Origin: Gyromitra esculenta
Lineage: Eukaryota > Ascomycota > Pezizomycetes > Pezizales > Discinaceae
Direction: 5' to 3'
DNA: 64,000 nucleotides
Assembly: GCA_038503075.1 (NCBI GenBank)
Contig: JBCAML010000020.1
Coordinates: 1,054,001-1,118,000 of the forward strand
Below the pieces are notes generated by a model, which was not told the DNA's origin, ran no database searches, and saw only the letters and a list, made by a program, of their open reading frames with translations. Shown here piece by piece: positions 1 to 10,978 of this stretch; position 1 is the stretch's first letter; each line of letters starts with the position of its first letter. Both the position numbers and the translations under genes were made by a program.

Positions 1-2684
1 ACATGGGGTAAATAGGACATCTCCATCGCGTTAGAGTGTTGAATGAGTGATAATAGGCAGGAGAACTCTCAGTTGATTGACGTCAAATTAGACTCAGTAA
101 TATTCTTAGTCGCTTAGGTCAAGGCTTATTAATACCAGCACCGGGCGCTTGCAGGAATGAAAGAAATGCCAAACTCAGTCTTGAGAACATCCTTTAATCT
201 TAATTCACGTCAAGCAACTGCTGCGGCGCTGAGATATAGACGCTAGGTATCTCTCTTGCAGTGAACTACATGTACGTAACATACACCCCAGCCATTGTGA
301 CATCTAGCTTGGTGCCATTCGGTATATCCCCAGGGCCGATGAGTATGATGACAAGCAGGAGGAGTAGCAGGAATTAATATCGCCAAACGCTAGCATCCAT
401 TATATCCGAAAAGTCCTCAGGTCAGCACTTGAGCAATCACGCGGCAAGATCTACCCATCCAAAGTCACATTTGCCTCAAGGAATGCACCTCAATTGGTTG
501 GGATAAGTGTTACCATACATATATGGACTTATGGGGTTCTGCGTCAAGCAAATCCTCGTTGCTGACGATCACCATCAGCTATATGGGTGCATGTATTTTC
601 CGAAAAGTGCCATTTCCGAAGGTGGTGCTAGGTGAGCCGCATGCGCGTATGCGGTCCCACACATGTGCACCTGCACACTTCTTCCCAAGATCCCATAGTG
701 AATGTTCCACGGATCCACTCTCGAAGATAGCATGAAATTTTGCATATTAATCATTGGATGACCCCGCATTGCTCTTCTGACAAGACGAACCGACTACGAC
801 AGCTTGTCATGCTGATAATAAGCGAGTCGGCAATTTTCCGAATTTATCTGGTAACATCTCAGATTGCCAGTATCAGTCAGTGTTACCTATAACTACACTA
901 CCTGTTTTCTTTTCCTTTAGTTGGCGGAACAGCAGAATCATGTAGGTAGAATCCGCTCTACGTACATGTAAATGCAGGAAATTCCCAATATCTGCGGGTA
1001 TGCATGAGGCAGACCTTTCCCGCTGGTCGTAAACACGCAGCTTGAGAAAAAAAAGTTTGAGTCGCTGCAAGTTGCTGTTCTTGATGGCGGCAATTTCCGA
1101 CTTCCTGGGTCGTGATAAAAGCCAAGCTAGCATTGATTATAGGTACTGAGAAACCCACCTGATGATACCCTTCTTCCAGGAGACGGTTATCTTGATTTCG
1201 CTTGAACTGTAGTCGTAGTTAGCCTTGTACCCAAGCCTTGCGACTGAGCAAAGATTTCGGTTGCGGGGAACAATGAGGTGACCCTTCTCCTGACAATTAA
1301 CCTTTCTATGCCCGAAAATAACAGCTAATCTGAGATCTTTCAGCTGTGTGCTTCCAGGCCCAGCCCTACCCGTTTCTCGTTCACGTACACCCTAAAACGG
1401 AATATAAAATTCAACAAGCGAGTTGGCTTGGGCGGCTCCAGAAACTCCAGAAGATCTTCAGATTAACACCTAGCTTCCTTGCTGCTTAAGTTGATCTTTA
1501 CCAAAACCTTGCCAATAATCTGTCCGATTTCAGAAGTGGGGGAGGAGTTACATGTATTTTAGCCCCTTGGTTGAGCTCGAGCTCGAGCTTTGGGTTCCTG
1601 AGGTCTCGAGGCCTGAGTGGCTGACGAATCGGCAGTATCCGCGCCATCACTCGCAATGCGTGTGCGCATTGCGCGCGTTTTCAGTTCACGCTGCTGCTTG
1701 AGAACATCCACCTCTGTTTCTGGGGGTTGATTCTCCAGGACCTCTTGAGAGATACAGCAATCTGACCCAATTAGCTCGAGCTTTTTATCAGCGCAAAAAC
1801 TGATATCAAGAATGCCGCCTTCAACTCCGCAGGCGCCTGCGAGTTGCGTAGAAATTTCGCCGACGCATCATCAGCGTATGATACCTCAATCGCTAGGTTC
1901 ATGATATTATATTTTCTGCTGATCATCCGATCCATCTTTGCAGGAAACCGCCTTCAAACCAACTCTTCTATAGTTCTCACTTTGGATTAAGCTTCGTTCT
2001 ATTGCTATAGGGTGTCGACGATCCGGCAGCCCATACAGGACTCCGGAGCTTTGCCCAATAAACTTAGCACCAGAGCCTTCTGGAACTTGAACTAGGGTCC
2101 TTGTGCGCAAGAAAAGCGTTATATCTGCGGATATGCTCGGTCCCCGGATCCCAACAGGTGCACATTACTGTCTCTTTAATCTAGCATTACTACTGGGGAC
2201 TCAGGAGGCTTTGATCGGTGTTTTTCGGTAGCATGGGTAGCCCTTCATCGCCTTTACCAAGCGCGCAAGCTTGGTTAGTCACTACTACTATTTCCTGATA
2301 ATCTTAGTTTAATTAAGCCAAATTTTCTTGAGTGATAGTTGACTGAAGGTGAGTTTCGCACCACTCTCTCTACTAACTTGGTACGCCTACCAACCGCTAG
2401 TGATGCCGTTTTCTCAATAAAAACATGGAGTCAACCCGGGCAACCCGAAATTTGCCTTCGTTTCCTTCGGATGTCATAGAAGGGAAGAAGTCAATTAACT
2501 GCTCCGCCTTGAGATCGTGATGTTCGCCCTCTAGTGTCAGTCATCACGCCCTATGAAGGCGGCTAGAGATACTTTATTGATCCATCTTGCGATGCTACAC
2601 TGGTAAGTTTTTATTCCCTGGGATGTTTAAATTCAGAGCCTCAGACTGCTTGCTATATATTGCCAGCCAGTACCTCTCTCTAAA
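1..2684. other. Gene-poor region, no supported gene
   Basis: No reading frame here has a convincing start, codon pattern or recognisable domain; the longest are 60-90 codons and overlap one another on both strands. There is a short GAGCTC-rich stretch near 1574-1590. I see no RNA gene and no clear repeat boundary. Confidence 0.5.
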
Positions 2685-2818
2685 TCTTTCATCATTACAC
2701 AGTACTATCGTCTCCTCTTAGTCTACGGATATTGAGATCTCAAGATATCTTTCATCATTACCCAGTACTGTCGTCTCCTCTTAGCCTACGGATATTGAGA
2801 TATTGAGATATCTTTCAT
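2685..2818. repeat. 63-bp tandem duplication
   Basis: Two adjacent copies of a 63-bp unit (2685-2747 and 2748-2810) begin TCTTTCATCATTAC and differ at a handful of positions. A third copy starts at 2811 and is lost after about 8 bases. The repeat lies about 270 bp upstream of the first small Cys-rich gene, in what would be its promoter side. No function is implied by the sequence alone. Confidence 0.85.
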
Positions 2819-3081
2819 ATCACAGTTATAAGGAACTTCAAAGCCTTCGAGTAGAGCTTTCTTACTAGACACCAAGATGGTAACATCCCTCAATTGGTTT
2901 TTAGACATGTTCCCTCCCATAAAAATCCCACTGACAAGTGTCCATTAAGTCCCATTCAGTAAGGTCCGGCAGTAGCATTACCCTTGGAACATCGGGCGGC
3001 CGTGCGGATACCGCCGATTGTGTACGAGGCAGGGCTATAGGCCAACTTAATTGTCCCTCGGTGTCTCGCGGAGATGCTGAA

Positions 3082-3369
3082 ATGAACCGGTCTGGTACGA
3101 ATGGTACTCGAGGAAACCCTCAAACCCATAAGGCCACACAACCTCAAAGTGGATCGACCTATTCTAGTCCAGCTCCAGAGGATCCCTGTGCACGTGAAAA
3201 GCTCGAGTACTGGGTGTGCTGCGTTTGCGATGGGGGAGACTGCCCTAGTTCCTTCACGTACCTTGCGAATCTGCACGACGAGTGTATCAAGTGCTCTAAT
3301 AAGAGGTGTCCTCGTTGCTGCAAAGTTTTCTATAGTGTCGACAGTAATGGTCAGGTGATATGTAGTTAG
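3082..3369 (+). CDS. Small Cys-rich putative zinc-binding protein, copy A
   Basis: A 95-residue protein counted from the first in-frame ATG. The N-terminal half is Ser/Thr/Gly/Pro-rich and low complexity. The C-terminal half carries YWVCCVC, then after about 18 residues HDECIKC, four residues, and CPRC. This is W-x-C-x2-C ... H-x2-C-x2-C-x4-C-x2-C, an arrangement suited to binding one or two zinc ions. The frame stays open upstream of the ATG to about 2938, so an upstream exon or an earlier non-AUG start is possible. Three other genes in this window (6042, 10700, 12514) share the motif on the same strand. I recall comparable short proteins being numerous in some filamentous ascomycetes, but no function is known to me. 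Existence of the gene is fairly likely; the exact start is not. Confidence 0.6.
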   Translation: MNRSGTNGTRGNPQTHKATQPQSGSTYSSPAPEDPCAREKLEYWVCCVCDGGDCPSSFTYLANLHDECIKCSNKRCPRCCKVFYSVDSNGQVICS

Positions 3370-5550
3370 GTACGTCAATGGAAACAACCAAAGTGGATCG
3401 GGAGGAGGTAGCTATTTTCTTGGCGTTAGTGCGCGCAGTATGTGCATGGGGGGGTATGTTTTTTGTCTTTTCTAGAATTTTTAGTTTGATCGCTACGCCG
3501 TTTTCAGAGATTTATTTAGATGTTCGGGATATAGAAAATAAAAGCATGGGGGGCATAGATTGCGTTGAATTCTTTTTATTGTCTCTTAATTCATAGATTA
3601 ATTTTAGTTAGCTAAGTAGTTTGGAGGATTTGGTTCACGTTGATCATGATACACAGATAAAAATTAAAATATATACGTATACGTACTAGAAATTAAATCT
3701 ATCATTTTTTAAAATTGGATTTTAGTGCAAGCAGCAGATTGTGATCTATAGACATATATTAGCATCACAAAAAAATGAAAAAAGCCTAAAAAAAACCCTG
3801 TATTAGTGGTAGCTATGATTAGTTTGTTTCAATTTGCAGACCCCATGGCCAGCATGCATCTACCCACAAGGAGATATACCTACGTCAAATGCTTGCTTGT
3901 TCCCCTAGTTGGATTCGGGGCTGAAATCGGGGACGCATATTAAAAGGAGTACTATCTCGCTGCACTCGATCTTACACTCTTCCTACGCTGTTTCCTAGGA
4001 TTTTCTTTGTCCTTTGAACGCATTTTTCGGATCCTCCTTGTACGTTTATAACTTGCAAAAGGCATCCTTTTCTCTGACGCTCCAGGACAACACAGCCATG
4101 CATGACCAAAACTCCATCGACTCCATCTAGTCTGCGAGTAAGAAACCGATCTCAAAACAAATCTCCACGCATAATATTTCATATCATGAATGGAAAAACC
4201 GTCAAGCTTAGACCACTTAATGTTTTTCATCAGCCTTGTCCTTACGCGTGGGCAACTCTATAGCTATTCATGGTCAGCCAGGATACTAATCTCTCTGAGA
4301 TTTTTCTAATAGTGACAAGTCTATCTGCAAAGCGCTTGCCCTTCCCTGACTCGGTCTCTAACGTGCGAATAAGAATTACCTAGAAGCAGCTGGAGTCAAA
4401 CGTTTTCACATCTACATCCCTTTACTTCTTTCCGTGGCAATCGTTTGCATGGACACGCACAGCCCCAGGACTAGGTTATGCTCCTAGCTCATCGAGTCTC
4501 CATCTACTCCTAGCTCACCGAGTCTTCATCTACGAGGAACGTCGAATCTTGGTTATCTATCGGGCGCTGCTTGTTAACCCTTTCTCTCCTCCTCCTCAGG
4601 TAACAGCAAGCAGCTCGCGCCGGTCTACACCCTTTGTCGATCACTATCAATCGCTCATCTTACGTATACGCAAAAGACTCGCAGGGCTCCCCGCATAGAG
4701 TTCTCATACAGCTATAGACTGTCTTATGGGATCCCACAACCCTGGGTGTTTTGGTAGATGGTATCTCTATGGGTATCGTCCTAGAGGGCTTAGAGAGGGC
4801 TTAAGTCGGAGCAGCTCCTACTAGAAATCTGTCAAGGGGTTGATCTGATTGACCAGATTTTGAAATATTAATTCTCAGCAGCCTGGGCCCAATGTATCAC
4901 ATGGTAATTAGCTCTTAGCCTCAACGCAGCCGTCTCCTACTTCTAAATTTTTAGCAAAGTCTCCTAATATTTGAGACAGATACGCAACATCTTCGTCGAC
5001 TCTCCGTGCAAAATAGCAGTACCTTCAGGGGCGCACAGTTTTATGGGCGAACACAAGGAATATTACACTGAGAGTTCCCACGAGATTCAGCTCGAAGTCT
5101 TCTGCTTAAACTACCCATAGTTAAGCCTTCGCATCACAAAATTTCTACTGACAGCGGGAGCTCGATAGAGGGGTTGGCGGGCATTGGCAGACAATGGAGG
5201 TCGAGATTTCTAAGCCTTTCTCTTCTATATTTGACCGAATGAAAATTGCCCAATTCTTATTCAGATTGACTCATGGCCAGTTCTCATAAGATGAGTGTAC
5301 GCAAGAGCGCACCGCGGTTCGCCTGATGTGATTGACATATCTGCGGCTGATGATCATGTTCATGAACTAGGGCGAAGGCTGCTTTCTCAGTGAAGACGGT
5401 AAGCTGAAGAGCCTTCTATCTGGGGTTCGCATAAATACTGCCTTATAAAAAGTGCTAAGTTTTTGCTTCATGCTAGCACTGTGGGATATATAAAGTACCA
5501 TCTCTTCCATTGTCGATAGTTGTTGCTGGTGCTCTCATATATACTCATAC
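3370..5550. other. Intergenic, no supported gene
   Basis: The 72-codon plus-strand frame at 3378-3596 directly follows copy A and is probably its 3' untranslated region. A 92-codon minus-strand frame at 4230-3952 begins with ATG, but its Arg/Lys-rich end resembles no family I know. Near 4490-4550 a 25-bp phrase (TCCTAGCTCA then TCGAGTC) is repeated once. Nothing else stands out. Confidence 0.45.
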
Positions 5551-5650
5551 GACTCTATTGCCAAGGTTATAATTATGATAGCCCGTTAGAACATTCATAC
5601 GACTCTATTGCCAAGGTTATAATTATGATAGCCCGTTAGAACATTCATAC
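5551..5650. repeat. Perfect 50-bp tandem duplication
   Basis: The unit beginning GACTCTATTGCCAAGG occurs twice head to tail, at 5551-5600 and 5601-5650, with no mismatch that I can see. Perfect identity suggests a recent duplication, or an assembly artefact. It ends about 390 bp before the second small Cys-rich gene. Confidence 0.95.
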
Positions 5651-6041
5651 AATAAATATTTCTCATACTATTCCAGAACATCGGCTTCCCAGTTTAGCAT
5701 CTATAGGAACTGTCAGTTGTTAATCTTCTTCGGAACCTATACTCTGCGCTATAGACAGCCATTCGTTTTTTCACACTAAGTTTCCCCCTCGAAGATTCTC
5801 GCCATGAGCCAAAAGAAGGTAAGACATATAAACCCCTTGGTAAAAAATATCTACTCACAGTGCTCAACCGGGAACAGAATACTGGTCTAAAAGAAGCTGG
5901 TTTTGGTGTTGGTGGTGACATCACCTTTACCCAGACTGCGTCTACTTCAGTAGCTCCTCGTCAAGTATGTATACGAGAAGTTAAAAACACGAGGTGAGAA
6001 ACTAGAAGAACCCCATCCTCTCAAAGGTGGTTGATCTCACC

Positions 6042-6224
6042 ATGGATGATAGCAAGGACGATGATATGCCTATAGCTACGCATTGGCATTGTCACAACCC
6101 GAAGGGTTTGCCAGCGGATCACCATTACAACGGACCGAATTCGGTACTTCTAGACGGGGCTTGTACTGAGGTCAATTGTCAACACGCCCAATGCCAGCAT
6201 TGCTCGACTAGCTTTTTAAAATAA
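6042..6224 (+). CDS. Small Cys-rich putative zinc-binding protein, copy B (divergent)
   Basis: A 60-residue protein from the ATG in CTCACCATGG, a good fungal start context. An acidic N-terminus (DDSKDDD) is followed by THWHCHNPKG, about 20 residues, then ACTEVNCQHAQCQHC. It matches the W-x-C ... C ... C-x4-C-x2-C layout of the other three copies. However, the second Cys of the first pair is replaced (C-H-N-P) and the third pair is spaced C-x4-C instead of C-x2-C. That is either a specialised variant or the start of decay. The frame ends in TAA at 6224, and no intron is needed. Function unknown; the family assignment rests on the motif only. Confidence 0.5.
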   Translation: MDDSKDDDMPIATHWHCHNPKGLPADHHYNGPNSVLLDGACTEVNCQHAQCQHCSTSFLK

Positions 6225-6687
6225 AAATATCCGCTTTATCCCCTATAGACATGCTTTCAGGATACTCGATAACCTTACCAACTCTTTAAATTTGTACACA
6301 TATTTAAATTAAAGCCCCGTCTCCCGAAGCCTCGGTGGTGCAGATCATCCTCTAGGTGTCACCGCAAATATATAAGGCCGCTTGGTATATATATAATTAT
6401 ATTAGACTTATCGTGTTGTCAGGCAGATTTTGATTTTTTCGAGAAATGTTGAAGTATGTGACGACGTTTGGTGTATTGAGACTCTCTGTGAAGCTGGTAT
6501 TAGGGTTACTTGTCGTTTATATTTCATTTTCTCTCACTTCTCTTCTTATATATACTGGAACCGGCCCCCATAGAATGGTGCATCAGTTAATTATCGTCTC
6601 GCTACAAATCGTTAGCGTTCTCCATCTCAATAATTCTACTTAGTATTCTTAAGCTTTTTATCTTTCTCTCCCTTTCACTATATTATA
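6225..6687. other. Intergenic, no supported gene
   Basis: A 65-codon frame at 6446-6643 would encode one hydrophobic segment, but it has no recognisable relatives and sits in AT-rich DNA. Short TATA runs occur near 6385-6402. Nothing else is supported. Confidence 0.4.
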
Positions 6688-6861
6688 CAGTTCAATCTCC
6701 CTATATATAGGGTTCACTCCGGACTAAAATTTGTACCCTTATAGAACAGATACCCTTATAAACTAGCCGTCTGATACCCATAAATAGTGATTGGGGCCGC
6801 CAAGCATACCCTTATAGAGCGATGACCCTTATAAAGCGAACCCTTATAGGGCGATTGAGCG
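6688..6861. mobile_element. 174-bp TA-flanked MITE (pogo/Fot1-like ends), copy 1
   Basis: The ends read CAGTTCAATCTCCC at the left and GGGCGATTGAGCG at the right, each flanked by TA (6686-6687 and 6862-6863). Inside there are four or more repeats of CCCTTATA(G/A)A. A second element of exactly 174 bp with matching ends and the same internal motif lies at 47403-47576. CAGT-type ends and a TA target duplication are typical of the pogo/Fot1 branch of the Tc1/mariner superfamily. This is a non-coding derivative; the transposase source is not in this window. Confidence 0.75.
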
Positions 6862-7185
6862 TATATGGTTTTAGTACTTCAAGGATATGCACTTTTTAAT
6901 AGGATGTTAACTTTTCGGAACTATATATATGAGATTATTGATGATTGAAATTAACTATATATACGTAGTCGTGTTCAGTGAATAAGTTTTTTTTACTCGG
7001 AAACCCCAGGCATAGTACTTGCTCTACAGCTTGGAGAAGTAAATCACCGATCTAGACAAATATATATCTGCATCCAGTGTGTACATGTAGTACGTATACT
7101 AAACGGTATGGCTCAGATATTCATCGACTTTAATTCGCTTCAAATATTCATATACTTATATGGTAATGATTTGGTGGATCCTAAG

Positions 7186-8030
7186 CCCTGTGGTACAACC
7201 GAGCGGGGTTTAAAGCAAACCATACAGAGTAAGTTTAATTTATTTAAACCTGCATACAGTTGTGTATCTCAACTCTTCGCCTAGGTGAACCCCAATATTG
7301 TTTAATTGTGGTATAGACCAAGCACCCAAGTTGATTAAACCATTCTACGATGTGGTATGCTTTAAACACCTAGAGGGTATCTTTTAAACCACTTTTAAAC
7401 TACAATATGATCTGGTTGAACAACACATTAGCAGCAAAATTGTTTAGAAGTTGTTTAAGAGATTGCTTAATTTTGCTTGCAGCAACCCTGACCCTATCAA
7501 AAATCAAAAATCAAAACAAGAGTACTATGCGGGGAGTTGAACTACAGACCTTCAGCTCGTGAACACACATAAGATTCATTGAGCTTCTAAAGATTAATTG
7601 TATAAAGCTTTTGAGCCTTTATAGTAACATTACATTGATACAAAGCACAGTTTTGTTTATTGAATCTACAAGGAAAGCAATTTAGATAAGCTGCAGGTGT
7701 TGAAAAATTGATTTATATACAGACAATAAGTTTTAGATAAGAACTATAAACGTTGATGGTGTTTAAATAAACTACAATTGTACTATGTGTTTAATTTAAA
7801 CACCTGCCTACTAGTGTGTTGTTTAAATAACACACCATATCTGCAGCTGGATGTTTATTTAAAACATGTTAGAGTGTTTATTCGTTGTTTATTTAAACCT
7901 TTGAACGGATTAAAACACCTTCATAGTTTAAACTACACATTGTGGTTTGATTCAAACACTCTGTGATTTAATATGGTCTACAAAATGGCTTTACATAAAC
8001 CCCTTGTATGGGACCGTATGTACCACAGGG
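7186..8030. mobile_element. 845-bp non-coding TIR element
   Basis: The left end CCCTGTGGTACAACCG is matched in inverted form at the right (…TACCACAGGG), and the similarity resumes at a GGGGTTTA motif further in. Both ends are flanked by AAG, a possible 3-bp target duplication. The interior is packed with GTTTAAAT/ATTTAAAC-type motifs in both orientations, especially 7740-7940. A tRNA-like stretch sits at about 7510-7600. No transposase frame is present. The superfamily is not assignable from what I see. Confidence 0.65.
7503..7610 (-). other. tRNA-like fragment (pol III box-like), inside the TIR element
   Basis: Read on the minus strand, the segment contains an A-box-like AGAAGCTCAATG, and about 40 bases later GGTCTGTAGTTCAACTCCCC, which resembles a T-arm with its B box. 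No acceptor stem or CCA-side pairing is evident. It may be the head of an old tRNA-derived SINE. Confidence is low. Confidence 0.25.
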
Positions 8031-8281
8031 AAGGCTAGTGTATAAGGTTACTCATTCCTACATGTAAGCATGGCCTGCGTTGGGCCGGGTCTATTGATCC
8101 TAGCTAGCTGGTATATTTAGTGCCGCAGAACACCGCCGATCTATCCAACTAACTTACTAGTTAAATAATAAGAGAAGAGTTTTTCATTTGGATATTGTGT
8201 CATGATTTATGGCGCTTCAAATACTAGTGCTAAGAATGATTATGACTATGGGAGCTAGTGTGTGTGTTGAAAACGTTACTA

Positions 8282-8389
8282 CTCGTGCTGCCGAAAAGTC
8301 TTCGGGTCACGTGATGGATAACATGCAGTTAAACTCTAATAACTAGCCGTTATTCTGCACATAACCCGAAGACTTTTCGGCAGCACGAG
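8282..8389. mobile_element. 108-bp TA-flanked MITE, CTCRTG family, copy 1
   Basis: A perfect inverted repeat of about 26 bp (CTCGTGCTGCCGAAAAGTCT…) bounds a 108-bp element flanked by TA on both sides (8280-8281, 8390-8391). At offset 24 it carries GTCACGTGATGGAT. The 108-bp element at 36614-36721 has the same length, CTCATG ends and GTCACGTGACGGAT at the identical offset, so the two belong to one family. It is non-coding and would fold into a long hairpin. Confidence 0.85.
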
Positions 8390-10699
8390 TACTTGATAGG
8401 CTGTGGTGTTAACAAGCTCGGATGACCAGATAACCAGCTCGATAGGTGCGAATCGAAGGAGCCTTCTCCGCGTTTCCCCAGAACTTGGGTGGTATACGTG
8501 ATAAATGGTAACTTGTGCTCGCCTCAAGCATATGTAACTCATTAAAGCCCTACTGATATCAAATGGAAGGTGGATGCGACGGTTGTAGGGAATTCAAAGA
8601 GGCAGCGCTCGCAGTTATTGTTGCGCACTATTAGGCAGCATCGTTTTAGCCTATAGGTTAGGGTTTTGGCCAATAATATGCTTGATCTAAGTTGTACCTT
8701 GCTGATTGTCAACTCTGGTCCAAGTATGTGCGAAACGGCGGGCGTATCCAGTGAGCCGCGGTAGCTAAGGCGATTATCACAATTATAATTAGCATTTCCC
8801 ATTCACCGCTAATTCAGAGAAAATAACTCCTCTGAACTGTTTTGTCGAAGGCCATGTGGGCAACTTAATACAGCCATATATATGCATCCCAAACTAAACG
8901 TCGCCAGACTAACGTCGCGAGGATCAAATCCAGACTATTCGCCTACACTCGTGTCAAAATAGCGGTTATCTTAGGTATCGAATCTATTGAGCTTTGCAGA
9001 AATCTATTCGGCGGGCGGGAACTCTACAAGGTAATACTTAGCTTACCTAGTTAGGGATTTTGGGCTAGAATGTGTATAATATAGTCTGCTAGTTATTGAG
9101 GATACTTCAATTCGTATATATTCCGAGTGATGCGTAGTGAAGGTCGGGAAACCACTGGTGCTTGCCTCTTGCAGGGATGGACGGAGGATTGGGATCCGGG
9201 ATTGGGTCTTTCGTATCGGTTGTAGTGTTGGTGTAGGTATTTTTATACTTCCTGGTAGCAAGAGGAGGGAACGATCCGAGTAGTTAAAGATACGATGTAT
9301 CGGTGTCAATGATGCAACCCTAAATCTCGCAAATGCTGGTTTGAGTGTGGTTTGTATAGCGAAACTTAAGACTGATCTGAAAGAGGACACTACGAGCCTT
9401 GCTTAGATATAGAACTTAGAGGACAAATATAACGGAAATTTTTAAAGTACCTCGACACAAGAACTTTGTCCTCGAAGGCGCTTACAATTGCAAAAAAACC
9501 CTGAATTTATGAGTCTATGCGGCAGTGCTTACGCGCCTTGAAGTAATATCACGTGATATATGGGATAACCGTTTGATAAGGTTGCGTCTCTGAAAGGCTG
9601 CTGAGTCCAGCTACCAACCCTTGAAAACTTCATCTAACAGATGCCCACGCTATGCACGAGGCTTTGATGGGGCGTGAGGCTAGGCCCGTCGTACCTTCCG
9701 AATCCTAGCGCGAATACCCAAGAACATAAATACGTGTAAGTATATATGTCTAAGGAATACTGTAGGATGATCCTTACTAGGGATTTCCCCCAAACCTAAG
9801 TTTGATATGTTACACCCTGCTACAATATGGTCTGTGGATATATATGTCATGATGTTTGGGGGGTATTCTGAACGTAAATTATTTTGTATCGAGACTTATG
9901 TTTGGCTCATGGCCATTGGTACTTGTTAAGAGTTAATTTTGTCCCATATAAAAACCTATTCGGCATGCGCATATTCCAAACCTAGACCTATATATCGTAA
10001 TATTATATCGGTAGTTAGGTCCTGGGAGTGTGTGATACAGCTCCCACCATCCGAATTAGATAAATAAGCACAAATTCAAATGAGCATGAGCCGAATTGTT
10101 GAAATATGCATCACTTAAGTAGGCTATGCTTCTCAACTTCGCCCCAGCATCGGAACTGGCATGATACCCGAATTCCGATTCGTGGTCCATATTGTACCAT
10201 AACCACTGGAATTGAAATTATAGGCCAACCGTGGTCATGGAATTTTTGTTCAAAACTGAGGTCGATTTAGGCTTTCCCTTATATCTCGTAACACGAAATT
10301 TGCGCCAGCCTCCAACTAGGTATTATAGACTCCTTCGATACAATATTATGTGTCAGTCAAAAATGGTTTAATTAGGAAATTAGATACCTGTTTCCCGCCC
10401 CGTTTGAACCTCATCACTAGAAACACTCAAAATTGATGTAATGTGCTTACTCGAGGCTGCATGATCGTAAATTAGCAATAGGACATCCAAAAATCTAGCA
10501 CGCGAGAGTGCCAACTAAAAAGAGAGCAAACCAAAATCTCTTAGTATACCTAGCAATGGGCTTAAAATTTAAATACTCCAAAATATCCCCTGGGATAAAC
10601 CATAACCAAACCATCCGCCACAGCGCTTCACCAAGACAGTTGAACTTCGTACTTTTACAAAGATTCTACCTCGAAAATCCATAAGACTCAACACGAAAG
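8390..10699. other. Intergenic, no supported gene
   Basis: The longest frames are 86 codons (8802-8542, minus) and 115 codons (9390-9043, minus). The second lacks an ATG and shows no domain. The DNA is otherwise AT-moderate and unremarkable. The last 130 bases before 10700 are presumably the promoter of the next small gene. Confidence 0.4.
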
Positions 10700-10978
10700 A
10701 TGTGTGTTTCTTGCAACGCAAATTCGCCCACTCCTCTCCTCATCTCCTCATCAAATGCCGGCGACTCTCTACCCAATACCCAGCTGCAGCCAGAAATCAA
10801 AAACATCATGGGATATACCCCTATAACGCATAGTAGTACCATTTTCTGGTACTGTTGTGGCTGCAAGAGACACAACGGAGGCTGGCATGGACCCTATAAC
10901 GAAGAATCGCATGTAACATGCTATGTATGCGAACACCAGCGCTGTAGTGGATGTTTGAGGGTTGATGAGAATGCGTGA
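10700..10978 (+). CDS. Small Cys-rich putative zinc-binding protein, copy C
   Basis: A 92-residue protein from ATG at 10700. A Ser/Asn/Pro-rich N-terminus containing CVSC precedes FWYCCGC, a Gly/His-rich spacer (HNGGWHGPYNEES), then HVTCYVC, four residues (EHQR) and CSGC. This is the clearest example of the shared pattern W-x-C-x2-C ... H-x2-C-x2-C-x-H-x-R-C-x2-C. The N-terminal CVSC could be a further metal ligand pair. No signal peptide or membrane segment is apparent. It lies 4.5 kb downstream of copy B and 1.5 kb upstream of copy D on the same strand. Intact and single-exon as read; function unknown. Confidence 0.65.
   Translation: MCVSCNANSPTPLLISSSNAGDSLPNTQLQPEIKNIMGYTPITHSSTIFWYCCGCKRHNGGWHGPYNEESHVTCYVCEHQRCSGCLRVDENA

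Noticed and set aside
3378..3596. 72-codon frame right after copy A
   Set aside because: Probably 3' untranslated region; no Cys motif and no conserved feature.
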